Shown here: positions 9,415-16,956 of the stretch, one piece after another
How the letters are laid out: each line of letters begins with the position of its first letter
Numbering within the stretch: the stretch's first letter is position 1
NCBI RefSeq assembly: GCF_000009625.1
Contig: NC_002678.2
Location: 1,488,001-1,552,000, forward strand
Length of the DNA: 64,000 bases
Direction of reading: 5' to 3'
Source: Mesorhizobium japonicum MAFF 303099
GTDB lineage: Bacteria; Pseudomonadota; Alphaproteobacteria; Rhizobiales; Rhizobiaceae
The notes under the pieces: generated by a model
The model's input: the letters and a program-made list of their open reading frames with translations, nothing else
What the model was told of the DNA's origin: nothing
Database searches by the model: none
Program-made: the position numbers and the translations under genes

Positions 9415-10311
9415 TCAGATGTCAGGATCGGCGAGAATGCGAGACAGCGTGCTGCGCCCCAGCGCACTCATGGCGCGGTTGGTGCGACGGTAATACCAGA
9501 CCAGCCCCATGGCCTGCTGGAATGCCCAGGCAGCACCGCGCTTCCATAAGAGATCCTCGACTTGAAGGCCGCTCCGAAAGGCCGCCCTTCGCTCGCGGTC
9601 GAGAAGATGCCACCCCACCACCAGATCCAGCGACGGATCGGCTGGCCCGAAACTGCCGCCATCGAGCACGCCGACGAGACGCTCGCCCTGCACGAGAAGG
9701 TTTGCTGGGATAAGGTCCTTGTGGCTCATCACGACGGACCCGGCGCAGGGCAACTCCCGCAACCGGGCCCACAGATCGCGCAGCCGAGCCACATCAAGAA
9801 GGCCCTCGCTGTTTTCAAGGCAGACAGCCATCCAATCGTCATGATCGGGGAGATGTCCGCCACGTCCTTGCCCGTCGAAGCGCCGGCCCCGCGTGTCCGC
9901 CTGGCGCAACGATGCCACGAGGCGTGCAAGGTCAAGTGCGAACATCGTCGATCCACTTAGCCCGTGCGGCGTGGCGACCTCGCCTTCGATCCATGTCTGC
10001 AATGCCCATGGCATTGGATATCGAGGACCGGGCTCGCCGATCCCAATCGGTTGCGGCGTCGGAAACAGGCAATGCTTTCCGATCTCGACCATCGCAGCGG
10101 CCTCCGACCGAAGCATATCGGCGCATTCGGTCGGATTCATCGCCCGCAACGGGAACCGCGCAGCGCTCTTTGAGCCAATGCGGAAGATGGCGTTGACGGT
10201 TCCCGACGATCCAACCGAGGTGATGTCCTCATGGCGATACTGGGGAAACTGATCGCGGATCATCTTGCGGGCGATATCGATGTCGATGTTCACCTGATCG
10301 TCATGCATCAT
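9415..10311 (-). CDS. aminoglycoside phosphotransferase (APH)-like kinase
   Basis: 298 residues from the ATG at 10311, with AGGA upstream. The frame is open further upstream but overlaps the permease gene out of frame, so the longer form is rejected. Features of the APH/choline kinase fold are visible: a GSSGTVNAIFRIG nucleotide loop near residue 35, the catalytic loop SHKDLIPANLL (His197, Asp199, Asn204), and the metal-binding segment VLDGGSFGPADPSLDL (Asp217). The family phosphorylates small molecules; some members give aminoglycoside or macrolide resistance, many act on other substrates. No resistance claim is made. Confidence 0.85.
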   Translation of the reverse strand: MMHDDQVNIDIDIARKMIRDQFPQYRHEDITSVGSSGTVNAIFRIGSKSAARFPLRAMNPTECADMLRSEAAAMVEIGKHCLFPTPQPIGIGEPGPRYPMPWALQTWIEGEVATPHGLSGSTMFALDLARLVASLRQADTRGRRFDGQGRGGHLPDHDDWMAVCLENSEGLLDVARLRDLWARLRELPCAGSVVMSHKDLIPANLLVQGERLVGVLDGGSFGPADPSLDLVVGWHLLDRERRAAFRSGLQVEDLLWKRGAAWAFQQAMGLVWYYRRTNRAMSALGRSTLSRILADPDI

Positions 10312-10430
10312 GAGTTCTCGTCCTGCCGGGCATGATCCGCTGGCGCCGACAACCGGGATACGGTGCAAAGCCGTTATAAGCGCCTTTACCGGCAGGTCGA
10401 ACCAGCGCTCGCAATGATCGGCATCCGCTC

Positions 10431-12419
10431 CTATCCCGCCGCCGCGGCCGGCACCTTCCTTGGCGCAGCGCGCGGCCGGCGCATGCGCCGTTTGGCGACG
10501 AGCTTCAGCGCCACCGGCGGCTCGTGCGACAGCGCGTCTGTCACGGCGTCGACCATGCCGTGGGCGACGAAATCCGCGTTGATGTCCTGGGCGAGCTTGG
10601 CCGCCGCTTCCTTGTCCCCGTTGCCGGTTTCCGACCAGAACACGATGCCCACCCGCAATGCCGCCTTCGCCCGCTTCAGCCGCCGAACCAGGAAGCGGGC
10701 GTGCTTGACGGAATCGCGGTTCAGGAAGCCGACCACCACGGTGTCGATGGTCTCGAGCTCGAGGCGGCGGATGCTCGCCGGTTCCATCTCGGCAAAACCC
10801 GCCTTCGACGCGGTCGCCCCCTGGACCTCCAGCACCTGTGCCAGCATCGCCGCGGCGGCATCGTCGAGGTCGCCGCGCCCGCCGGCGCACAGCACCGACA
10901 GGCCGGTGCCGTCGGGCAGTTCGGTCGCCTCCTCTTCAACGGCGTCGCCGGGTTCGCCCTCCGCCTCGGCGACATGCGGCGCATCGTCCCCGTCCGCCTC
11001 CTCCTTCGCGTCGTCTTCGAGATTGGCCACCAGCGCAAGCGCACTGGCCGCCACTTGCCGTCTCTGCTGGTCGCCCATGACGCCGCGCGCACGGTCGCGC
11101 TCGCCCAGCAAAAGGGCCGGGATGGCCACCTTGTCGTAGAATTCGACCAGATATTTCTCCTCGAGCATTTCCTCGGCATGGTCGGTGGCTTCGTCCGGAT
11201 CGCCGGCCAGGAGCCGCTGGTAGAGCCGCGCATGCGGTTCGAGCACCGGCTCGTTGCCGAACAGCACGTCGAGGAATTCAAACTGCGGCACGTGCCTGCC
11301 AAGCACCACCAGGCAGACAGTGAGCGGCGTCGACAGGACGAGCCCGAGCGGCCCCCACAGCCACGTCCAGAAGATCGCCGCGACGATGATCGCCAGCGGC
11401 GACAGTCCGGTTCGCGAGCCGTACAGCCAGGGCTCCACGACGTTGCCGGTGACCAGTTCCATCACCACGAACAGGGCCGCCGTCCACAGCACGAGCGACC
11501 AGCCGGGCGCCACGGCCAGCGCCAGGAACAGCGGCAAAAGCATGCCGATGGCCGGACCGATATAGGGAACGAAACGCAGCGCCAGCGCCAGCAGCCCCCA
11601 CAGCAGCGCATTGGGAATGCCGAGGATCCACAGCCCGATCGCAATCGGTATGGCGTAGACGATGTTGACCACCAATTGCATGAGCAGGTAGCGGCCCACG
11701 CGCTTGGCTGCATCTTGAAGCGCCTCGGTGGTGCGATGAAGGTCGCCATAGCCGACAAGCCGGATGAAGCGGTCGCGCAAATCCTCCCGCTCGAGCAGCA
11801 TGAAGATGACGACGACGATGATCAGTCCGGCCGATCCCAGCGGGCTGATCAGCGGACCGACGATGTTCTGCAGGACTTCGAGCGGCCTTTCGCGCGCCAC
11901 GATCTCGACCGGCACCGGCTCGCGCGGCTGCTTGTCGGGCGTGGCGGCCGGCAGCGTGGCGTCCTGCCGGTCGATCTCCTGGCCGACACGCTCGACCACG
12001 TTGCTCAATTTGGCGATGATCCCGCCCCCGACGCCGGTTTCCTTGAGCGACCGGATCTTGGCCAGGATGTTGGTCTGATAGACCGGAATGTTCTGCGCCA
12101 GTTCGCTGACCTGCGTGGCGACGACGAAGCTGAACAGGGCAAGGGCCGCGAATGCGCTCAGCACACTGACGATGACGGCGGCGATGCGGGGAATGCCGAC
12201 CCGTTTGAGCGCCGAAACCAAAGGCGCCAGCGCGAAGGTCAAAAGCAGCGCGATCGCGATCGGCAGGAACACCTCGCGGCCGAAATACAGCGCAGCCACC
12301 GTCGTCACGGTGGTCGCCACATTGGGCAATGCGGTTCGCGGACGGGGCGCGGCGGCGGAAAGAATATCGTCCAACCCATGCGCCTCGGACGCCGTCTCGT
12401 TTCGACGATTGGCCGCCAC
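10431..12419 (-). CDS. AI-2E family transporter (PerM-like) with long cytosolic tail
   Basis: 662 residues. The first 370 or so contain about eight hydrophobic segments and the RFVPYIGP(A)IGM signature of the AI-2E/PerM permease family, which exports small molecules or cations. The tail beyond residue 400 is soluble, with an acidic low-complexity stretch (EEEADGDDAPHV-like) and an alpha/beta domain. Such tails occur in the longer rhizobial members. A 1060-codon frame on the opposite strand spans this gene and is a composition artefact. It lies 210 bp downstream of ddl in the same direction and may have its own promoter. Confidence 0.87.
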   Translation of the reverse strand: MAANRRNETASEAHGLDDILSAAAPRPRTALPNVATTVTTVAALYFGREVFLPIAIALLLTFALAPLVSALKRVGIPRIAAVIVSVLSAFAALALFSFVVATQVSELAQNIPVYQTNILAKIRSLKETGVGGGIIAKLSNVVERVGQEIDRQDATLPAATPDKQPREPVPVEIVARERPLEVLQNIVGPLISPLGSAGLIIVVVIFMLLEREDLRDRFIRLVGYGDLHRTTEALQDAAKRVGRYLLMQLVVNIVYAIPIAIGLWILGIPNALLWGLLALALRFVPYIGPAIGMLLPLFLALAVAPGWSLVLWTAALFVVMELVTGNVVEPWLYGSRTGLSPLAIIVAAIFWTWLWGPLGLVLSTPLTVCLVVLGRHVPQFEFLDVLFGNEPVLEPHARLYQRLLAGDPDEATDHAEEMLEEKYLVEFYDKVAIPALLLGERDRARGVMGDQQRRQVAASALALVANLEDDAKEEADGDDAPHVAEAEGEPGDAVEEEATELPDGTGLSVLCAGGRGDLDDAAAAMLAQVLEVQGATASKAGFAEMEPASIRRLELETIDTVVVGFLNRDSVKHARFLVRRLKRAKAALRVGIVFWSETGNGDKEAAAKLAQDINADFVAHGMVDAVTDALSHEPPVALKLVAKRRMRRPRAAPRKVPAAAAG

Positions 12420-12629
12420 TTGCTGTCTCTCCCCCTGCCAGCGGCCATGGTCCGATATATTGAGCCGGCGTGCAACATTTGCCGGCAGACCGCTGGTTAC
12501 CCTTCAATTCCGGGAGGGTCAGTATGTTCCCTGCGGCCGGAGGCAATGGAGAGAAGTGATGTTGTCCGCCCGTCGGGGTTCACGTTCCAGGGCGGGCGGC
12601 AAGCTTGGCGTGACGCTGCACAGGTCGGA
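12420..12629. other. intergenic region between ddl and the permease
   Basis: 210 bp with no gene. Probably the permease promoter and leader; no strong terminator hairpin was seen. Confidence 0.4.
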
Positions 12630-13703
12630 TCAGCGCGCCCGGTGCCTTGCCAGCGCGTGCTCGATCAGCACGTCGATCACCTTGCTATAGCCGATGCCGG
12701 CCGCCGCCAGCGCCTTGGCGTACATCGAGATGTCGGTGAAGCCGGGCAGCGTGTTGACTTCGTTGACCAGCAGCGAACCGTCGGCGCGCAGGAAGAAGTC
12801 GACGCGCGCCATGGCCTCGCAGCCGAGCGCCCGGAAAGCCCGCGCGGCCATCTCGCTCGTCCTGGCAACAACATCCGCCGGGACATCGGCGGGCACCTTC
12901 ACCACCGCGCCTTCGGCGTCGAAATACTTCGCTTCGTAGGTGTAGAACCCATGCTTGTCGGCCGGAATGATCTCGCCTGGCGGCGAAACCGTCAGCGAAC
13001 CGTCGGCCCGCTCCAGCACCGAGCACTCGATCTCGCGGCCGTCGACGAACTCCTCGATCAGCGCCTTGCTGTCATAGCGCAAAGCCGTTTCGACGGCCTG
13101 CTCGAAACCATCCCTGTCATGCACCTTGCTCACCCCGAAGGACGAGCCCTGGCGCGCCGGCTTGGCGAAGAAGGGCAGCCCGAGCGCCCCGGCAATTTCC
13201 TGGAACGAACCGACGTCGCCTTTCAGCACGGTGACCGAGCGGGCCACGGCAAGCCCCGCCTCGCGCAGCAGCCGCTTGGCCACATCCTTGTCCATGGCAG
13301 CCGCCGAAGCCAGGATGCCGCAGCCGACATAGGCGACGTCGGCAACCTCGGCATAGCCTTGCACCGAACCGTCCTCGCCGAACGGCCCATGCAGCACGGG
13401 AAAGACGACATCGACAGGGTCGGGCTGCTCGCCATTCTTGGTGAGAGCCACCAGCCGGCCCTTGCCGCCGGGCAGCAGCGCGACCTCCACGCCATCCTCC
13501 GGCACCTGAGCCCCTGCCCCGTCGGCGCCAGCCTCGGACGAAGGCTGCAGCCGCCATCTGCCGTCCCTGGAAATGGCGATCGGCACCACCTCGTAGCGCG
13601 TCCGGTCGATCGCCTTCAGCACATTGGCGGCCGACAGCCGCGACACGTCATGCTCGGCCGAACGCCCGCCATAGAGGATGGCGACCCTTGTTTTTTCCTT
13701 CAT
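12630..13703 (-). CDS. ddl: D-alanine--D-alanine ligase
   Basis: 357 residues from the ATG at 13703, chosen because GGGG lies 6-9 nt upstream; a start 7 codons earlier has no ribosome site. An ATP-grasp enzyme joining two D-Ala for peptidoglycan precursors in the cytosol. Motifs: GGRSAEHDVSRLSAAN, LHGPFGEDGSVQG, the omega-loop Lys-Tyr in EAKYFD typical of D-Ala rather than D-lactate ligases, and VNEVNTLPGFT. It is not in a division/cell wall cluster; rhizobia usually have another ddl there, so this may be a second copy. It is 17 bp downstream of a C39-like peptidase gene and probably co-transcribed with it. Confidence 0.93.
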   Translation of the reverse strand: MKEKTRVAILYGGRSAEHDVSRLSAANVLKAIDRTRYEVVPIAISRDGRWRLQPSSEAGADGAGAQVPEDGVEVALLPGGKGRLVALTKNGEQPDPVDVVFPVLHGPFGEDGSVQGYAEVADVAYVGCGILASAAAMDKDVAKRLLREAGLAVARSVTVLKGDVGSFQEIAGALGLPFFAKPARQGSSFGVSKVHDRDGFEQAVETALRYDSKALIEEFVDGREIECSVLERADGSLTVSPPGEIIPADKHGFYTYEAKYFDAEGAVVKVPADVPADVVARTSEMAARAFRALGCEAMARVDFFLRADGSLLVNEVNTLPGFTDISMYAKALAAAGIGYSKVIDVLIEHALARHRAR

Positions 13704-13720
13704 TGAAATCCCCAAAAAAA

Positions 13721-14338
13721 TCAAATGGTGATGGCAATGCCGCGATTGGCAAAGAAACGATCGAAATCAGCTGGCGCCAACACTGCGTTTGCCTGTGTGA
13801 CGCTGGTATGGCCGGATGGGTTGTGAAAGCGAAAACCGTCATCCGACGCCGCGGTGACCAGCACCAGATGGCCGCCCTTCGACGGCGGCTCGCCCTCGGG
13901 CCAGCGGATCGAACTGCTGACGGAGGCGATGAAGAAACGTGACTGCCTGAGGATCGCCGGAATGTCGGATGTCGCGACATTGGTCATCACTTGCGCCTCG
14001 AGGCTGAATTCCGCCTGCACGAAGCTGACGAAGGGCGCGTAGATCAGGCCCTTGATCGAGCCTTCGTTGACGACATAGCCGCCATATCGGGTGCAGCGTC
14101 TGGCCAGTTCGATCGTCGGCACGATCTCGCCGCGCGTCGCCAGGATCATTTTCAGGCACGCCATGCCGCAGATGTTGGCGGCCCAGACCGCATATTCGTC
14201 GAGGCTTTCCGCGCCCGATCCCTGCCACAGCAGATCGCGCCTGAGCGCCACTTCCGCGCCATCGGCGAGCACGGCCAGCGTCATGTCTGGCGTTTCCCAT
14301 TGGCTGAAAAACGGCACGGCTTCAGGCAATGGGCTCAT
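13721..14338 (-). CDS. peptidase C39-like cysteine protease family protein
   Basis: 205 residues from the ATG at 14338. Papain-like residues can be picked out: Gln13 (FFSQWE), Cys57 in NICGMACLKM, His157 in KGGHLVLV and Asn173 in HNPSG. This fits the C39-like fold of bacteriocin-leader peptidases, but there is no ABC transporter domain and no signal peptide, so it is likely cytosolic. It is the first gene of a probable two-gene operon with ddl, behind a strong palindrome. Its substrate is unknown; a link to D-amino acid or peptidoglycan peptides is inference from the neighbour. Confidence 0.72.
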   Translation of the reverse strand: MSPLPEAVPFFSQWETPDMTLAVLADGAEVALRRDLLWQGSGAESLDEYAVWAANICGMACLKMILATRGEIVPTIELARRCTRYGGYVVNEGSIKGLIYAPFVSFVQAEFSLEAQVMTNVATSDIPAILRQSRFFIASVSSSIRWPEGEPPSKGGHLVLVTAASDDGFRFHNPSGHTSVTQANAVLAPADFDRFFANRGIAITI

Positions 14339-14359
14339 ACGGGTTCTCGGGCGGTTGGC

Positions 14360-14389
14360 ACCATCTCGTATACGAGGATACGAGATGGT
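14360..14389. promoter_or_regulatory. 12-bp-arm inverted repeat, operator candidate for the C39/ddl operon
   Basis: ACCATCTCGTAT and ATACGAGATGGT flank a 6-bp centre, 22-51 bp upstream of the C39-like start. Inside it CTCGTATACGAG is itself palindromic, so a dimer could bind in two registers. The position overlaps the likely promoter. No regulator gene lies beside it. Confidence 0.6.
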
Positions 14390-14554
14390 TGGAAAGCCGC
14401 TTCCTTGCCTGGACCGTGATTCCCGCCGCCTTTGCCCGGTTAGCATTGGGGCCAGCGACCTGGCAACGACAGGAACGCAGTCGATCCCCGTTGGGTCAGG
14501 AAGCGCGCAAAATGCCGCCGGACGGCGGTCGCAGACTGAATTCCTTGAAAGTCC

Positions 14555-14983
14555 CTAGAAGGTGATCTTCACCGAAGCGACGCTGCGCGTGTGCGCACCG
14601 TGATGGACGGCCTCGATGTTGTTGCCGTCGGGGTCGAGCAGGAAGGCGGCGTAATAGCCGGGATGATAGGGCCGCTCGCCCGGCGCGCCATTGTCCGTGC
14701 CGCCGGCCGCCAGCCCGGCCTCGTAGAAGGCATCGACCATCGCGTGGTCCCTGGCCTGGAAGGCCAGATGGTGACGCCCGGTGAGTTTTCCCAGCGCTGC
14801 CCGGCTGTCGGCGCTGGAGATGAACAGCTCATCGGACCAGAAATAATCCTCGCCGGTCCCGCCGATCGGCACGCCGAGCACCTGGAAGACCGCCTCGTAG
14901 AAACGCCGGCTGGCGGCGAGATCCCTTACCACCAGTTGGATGTGGTCGATGAGCCGGCCGCGATGCAGTTCCTGGGTTTCCAC
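14555..14983 (-). CDS. VOC/glyoxalase superfamily protein
   Basis: 142 residues from a GTG at 14983. An ATG six codons upstream would place the AGGAGG ribosome site inside the gene, so the GTG is preferred. The fold is shown by DHIQLVVRDLAASRRFYEAVF at the N terminus, HHLAFQARD in the middle and LLDPDGNNIEAVHHG at the C terminus, with His and Glu metal ligands of the vicinal oxygen chelate family. Members are lyases, dioxygenases or antibiotic-binding proteins; the substrate is unknown. Confidence 0.86.
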   Translation of the reverse strand: METQELHRGRLIDHIQLVVRDLAASRRFYEAVFQVLGVPIGGTGEDYFWSDELFISSADSRAALGKLTGRHHLAFQARDHAMVDAFYEAGLAAGGTDNGAPGERPYHPGYYAAFLLDPDGNNIEAVHHGAHTRSVASVKITF

Positions 14984-15117
14984 GAAAATTCCTCCTCGCA
15001 ATGTTCCGACTTTAAATTCGCTTCGGGCGTCGTCAATGCGGGCGGGCGCAGGCTACTGACAGGCGCTGCCTTCCGGCGTCGTCGCCGAAAATCCCGTCCG
15101 TCGGTCCTTTGCAAATG

Positions 15118-15153
15118 AAAAGCCCGCCGGAGAGGGGGAAACCGGCGGGCTTT
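15118..15153 (-). terminator. intrinsic terminator of the small RNA
   Basis: GCCCGCCGG and CCGGCGGGC form a 9-bp GC stem, extended by A-T pairs to 12 bp, with an 11-nt loop. On the minus strand it is followed by TTTTCATTT; the + strand tail is only TTT, so it works best leftward. Confidence 0.75.
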
Positions 15154-15200
15154 GGAAAGCCTCGTTGAAAAGGCCTTCAGACGTCTGCGGGGGGTCAGAC
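15118..15200 (-). ncRNA. candidate stress-induced small RNA with C-rich loop (GsrN-like)
   Basis: On the minus strand an EcfG-type promoter (15232-15206) is followed, at the expected distance, by a transcript that would start at about 15200. Its first element is a hairpin GTCTG-ACCCCCCG-CAGAC (15200-15183), a stem presenting six C residues. It ends about 80 nt later in a strong intrinsic terminator (15153-15118) with a TTTT tail. No ORF fits. This architecture (EcfG promoter, 5' C-rich loop, 3' terminator) matches what is known of Caulobacter GsrN, an alphaproteobacterial general-stress small RNA that pairs with mRNAs through its C-rich loop. Homology is inferred from architecture only. Confidence 0.55.
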
Positions 15201-15205
15201 ACCTA

Positions 15206-15232
15206 GGAACACCTGTCAGCTGAAGAAGTTCC
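15206..15232 (-). promoter_or_regulatory. EcfG-type promoter, symmetric
   Basis: GGAAC-N17-GTTCC. Because GGAAC and GTTCC are reverse complements the element reads as an EcfG-type promoter on both strands. On the minus strand it sits correctly for the small RNA; on the + strand it could add to transcription of the gene at 15320. Confidence 0.5.
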
Positions 15233-15246
15233 ACGCCGATCTCTTT

Positions 15247-15266
15247 TCAGGAGAAAATTCTCCTGA
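15247..15266. repeat. short palindrome (TCAGGAGAA-AA-TTCTCCTGA)
   Basis: 9-bp arms around AA, directly before the second GGAAC element. It could be an operator, or a hairpin in a long leader. Confidence 0.4.
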
Positions 15267-15268
15267 CG

Positions 15269-15295
15269 GGAACTTTCCGATCAAACCGGAGTTTC
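15269..15295 (+). promoter_or_regulatory. EcfG-type promoter for the small gene at 15320
   Basis: GGAAC (15269-15273), 17 nt, GTTTC (15291-15295). The predicted transcript start near 15302 lies after the GTG at 15296 but before GGGAGG (15306-15311) and the TTG at 15320, so it also decides the start codon. Confidence 0.48.
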
Positions 15296-15319
15296 GTGGC
15301 GCGGCGGGAGGAACATCGA

Positions 15320-15574
15320 TTGGATTGTTTTCAGAGACTGGAAGCGCTTATCGACAGCGCCGGGGCCGGCGACGTCGAGGAGGCAAACGCCTTGCTGCGA
15401 CGCTTCAAGGGCAAGTCGCAAGCGGTCGACACGGCAATGGACGAGTTCATGCTCGACTTCATGACATTGGTCTTCGTCGTCGAGACCGGCGAGGAAGGCT
15501 TTGAAAAACCGCTCCGCAGACTGGCGCGCACCAGGCTTGCGATACTCAAGCATCTGGTCACCGTGACGGCATAG
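15320..15574 (+). CDS. small acidic helical protein, probably stress-regulated
   Basis: 84 residues from a TTG at 15320, preceded by GGGAGG with 8-nt spacing. A GTG at 15296 is an alternative with GGAG 5 nt upstream, but it would lie upstream of the transcript start predicted from the EcfG-type promoter. The protein is all-helical by eye, with LDCFQRLEALIDSAGAGD at its start; no family is recognised. It is divergent from the small RNA candidate, sharing the stress-promoter region. Function unknown. Confidence 0.6.
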   Translation: MDCFQRLEALIDSAGAGDVEEANALLRRFKGKSQAVDTAMDEFMLDFMTLVFVVETGEEGFEKPLRRLARTRLAILKHLVTVTA

Positions 15575-15597
15575 AAATGCCGCCCTGCATGACCGGC

Positions 15598-16824
15598 CTA
15601 CCCTTTCAGCAGCGCCGCCAGCCGTGGAATGCCCTCGGTCACCGCGCGGCGGTCGGCCAGCGTGAAGGACAGCCGCAGCGTGTTGCGCCCGGTGCCGTCG
15701 GCGTAAAAAGCGTTGCCGGGCACGAAGGCGACGCGCGCCTCCTTCACCGACCGCGCCAAAAGCTCGGTGGCGTCGGACCCTTCCGGCAGCGTCGCCCAGA
15801 CGAACATGCCACCTTCCGGGCGGCTCCAGGTCACGCCCTCCGGCATGTGGGCTTCCAGTGCGCCCAGCAGGCCGTCGCGGCGCTCGCGATAGGCGCCGAT
15901 CAGTTTGTCGACCTGGCCGTCGAACACGGATTCGGCGACGCGGTGCATGACCAACTGGTTGATCGACGGGCTGTGCAGGTCGGACGCCTGCTTCATCAGC
16001 ACCAGTTTTTCCACCACATGGCGCGGCGCGCACACCCAGCCGACGCGCATGCCCGGCGACAGGATTTTCGAGAACGAGCCGCAATAGAGCGTGCGCGCCT
16101 TGTCGATACCGCCCGACCTCGCGCAATCGAGCGCCAGGATCGGCGGCACGCCCTCGCCGTCATAGCGCAGCGCGCGATAGGCGGCGTCCTCGATGACGGC
16201 GATGTCGAGTTCGCCGGCAAGATCGAGCACCGCTTCGCGCTGCTTCCGGTCCAGCGTGTTGCCGGTCGGGTTGGCGAAGTCGGGCACCAGATAGGCGAAC
16301 TTGACCTTGCCGCCCCCCCTTGAAGAACTGGTGGGGGCGGCCGCCGCCGCGCGATAGGCGTCCGGCGTCATGTTGCCGCCTTCCGGCCGCAGCCGGTCAT
16401 AGCGCGGCTCATAGGCGTTGAACGCCTGCAGCGCGCCGAGATAGGTCGGCCATGTCACCAGCGCGGTGTCGCCCGGCGACAGGAACAGTTTGCCGAGATA
16501 ATCCAGCGCCTGCTGCGAGCCGGAGGTGATGAAGATGTTGGCCTCGTCGCAGGCGACACCGAGCTTGCCCATCTGCCCGGCGATCCAGCGCCTCAACGGC
16601 AGATAACCTTCCGACACCTGGTACTGCAGTGCCGCACCGGCCTCCGCACCGCCCAGCACCTCGGCATAGGCATCGCGGATGGCGTCGGCCGGAAACAGCG
16701 CCGGATCGGGAATGCCGCCGGCGAAGGAGATGATGTCGGGCTGGTCGAGCAGCTTCAACAGTTCGCGGATTTCGGAGGCCTTCATGCGCGACGAGCGCGA
16801 AGCCAGCAGGTTCAAAAGGGTCAA
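15598..16824 (-). CDS. PLP-dependent aminotransferase, class I/II (2-aminoadipate aminotransferase-like)
   Basis: 408 residues with the fold type I aminotransferase motifs: FAGGIPDP near residue 35, the PLP-phosphate loop TSGSQQALDYL, FANPTGNT, the Schiff-base lysine Lys253 in GSFSKILSPGMRVGW, and the carboxylate-binding Arg in NTLRLSF. The pattern fits the MocR-catalytic-like group that includes LysN/2-aminoadipate transaminase, without an N-terminal DNA-binding domain. A 13-residue Ser/Gly-rich insert (PTSSSRGGG) is unusual. A perfect 10-bp-arm palindrome lies upstream. The exact substrate is not determined. Confidence 0.9.
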   Translation of the reverse strand: MTLLNLLASRSSRMKASEIRELLKLLDQPDIISFAGGIPDPALFPADAIRDAYAEVLGGAEAGAALQYQVSEGYLPLRRWIAGQMGKLGVACDEANIFITSGSQQALDYLGKLFLSPGDTALVTWPTYLGALQAFNAYEPRYDRLRPEGGNMTPDAYRAAAAAPTSSSRGGGKVKFAYLVPDFANPTGNTLDRKQREAVLDLAGELDIAVIEDAAYRALRYDGEGVPPILALDCARSGGIDKARTLYCGSFSKILSPGMRVGWVCAPRHVVEKLVLMKQASDLHSPSINQLVMHRVAESVFDGQVDKLIGAYRERRDGLLGALEAHMPEGVTWSRPEGGMFVWATLPEGSDATELLARSVKEARVAFVPGNAFYADGTGRNTLRLSFTLADRRAVTEGIPRLAALLKG

Positions 16825-16848
16825 GTCACGCCTCCCCAGACGATTTTC

Positions 16849-16875
16849 ATATAGGTCAATGTAGCTGACCTATAT
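16849..16875. promoter_or_regulatory. operator candidate (ATATAGGTCA-N7-TGACCTATAT)
   Basis: Perfect inverted repeat with 10-bp arms, 25-51 bp upstream of the aminotransferase start. Its length and symmetry fit a GntR- or Lrp-class dimer. No such regulator is adjacent; the nearest are the MocR at 18248 and the Lrp at 21544. Confidence 0.65.
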
Positions 16876-16883
16876 CCGCTTTG

Positions 16884-16907
16884 TCAGGCAATTTGAATAG
16901 TGCCTGA
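16884..16907. repeat. second inverted repeat (TCAGGCA-N10-TGCCTGA)
   Basis: 7-bp arms, between the acetyltransferase stop and the palindrome above. It has no T tract. It may be an extra binding site or a weak hairpin after the acetyltransferase gene. Confidence 0.4.
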
Positions 16908-16956
16908 AAGCCTTCCGCTATACGCCAGTCGTCGCCGGGGCGGAACGGCGTTGCAT

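Noticed and set aside
10312..10890. N-terminal extension of the phosphotransferase to 491 residues
   Set aside because: The extension is out of frame with the permease gene it overlaps and has low-complexity content; the domain starts properly at 10311.
10524..13706. 1060-codon + strand frame opposite the permease and ddl
   Set aside because: Arg/Gln/His-rich translation without motifs, lying antisense to two well-supported genes. Long antisense frames are common in GC-rich codon-biased DNA.
15119..15153. Terminator for a rightward transcript
   Set aside because: No + strand gene lies upstream and the + strand tail has only three T; the leftward TTTT tail fits the small RNA.
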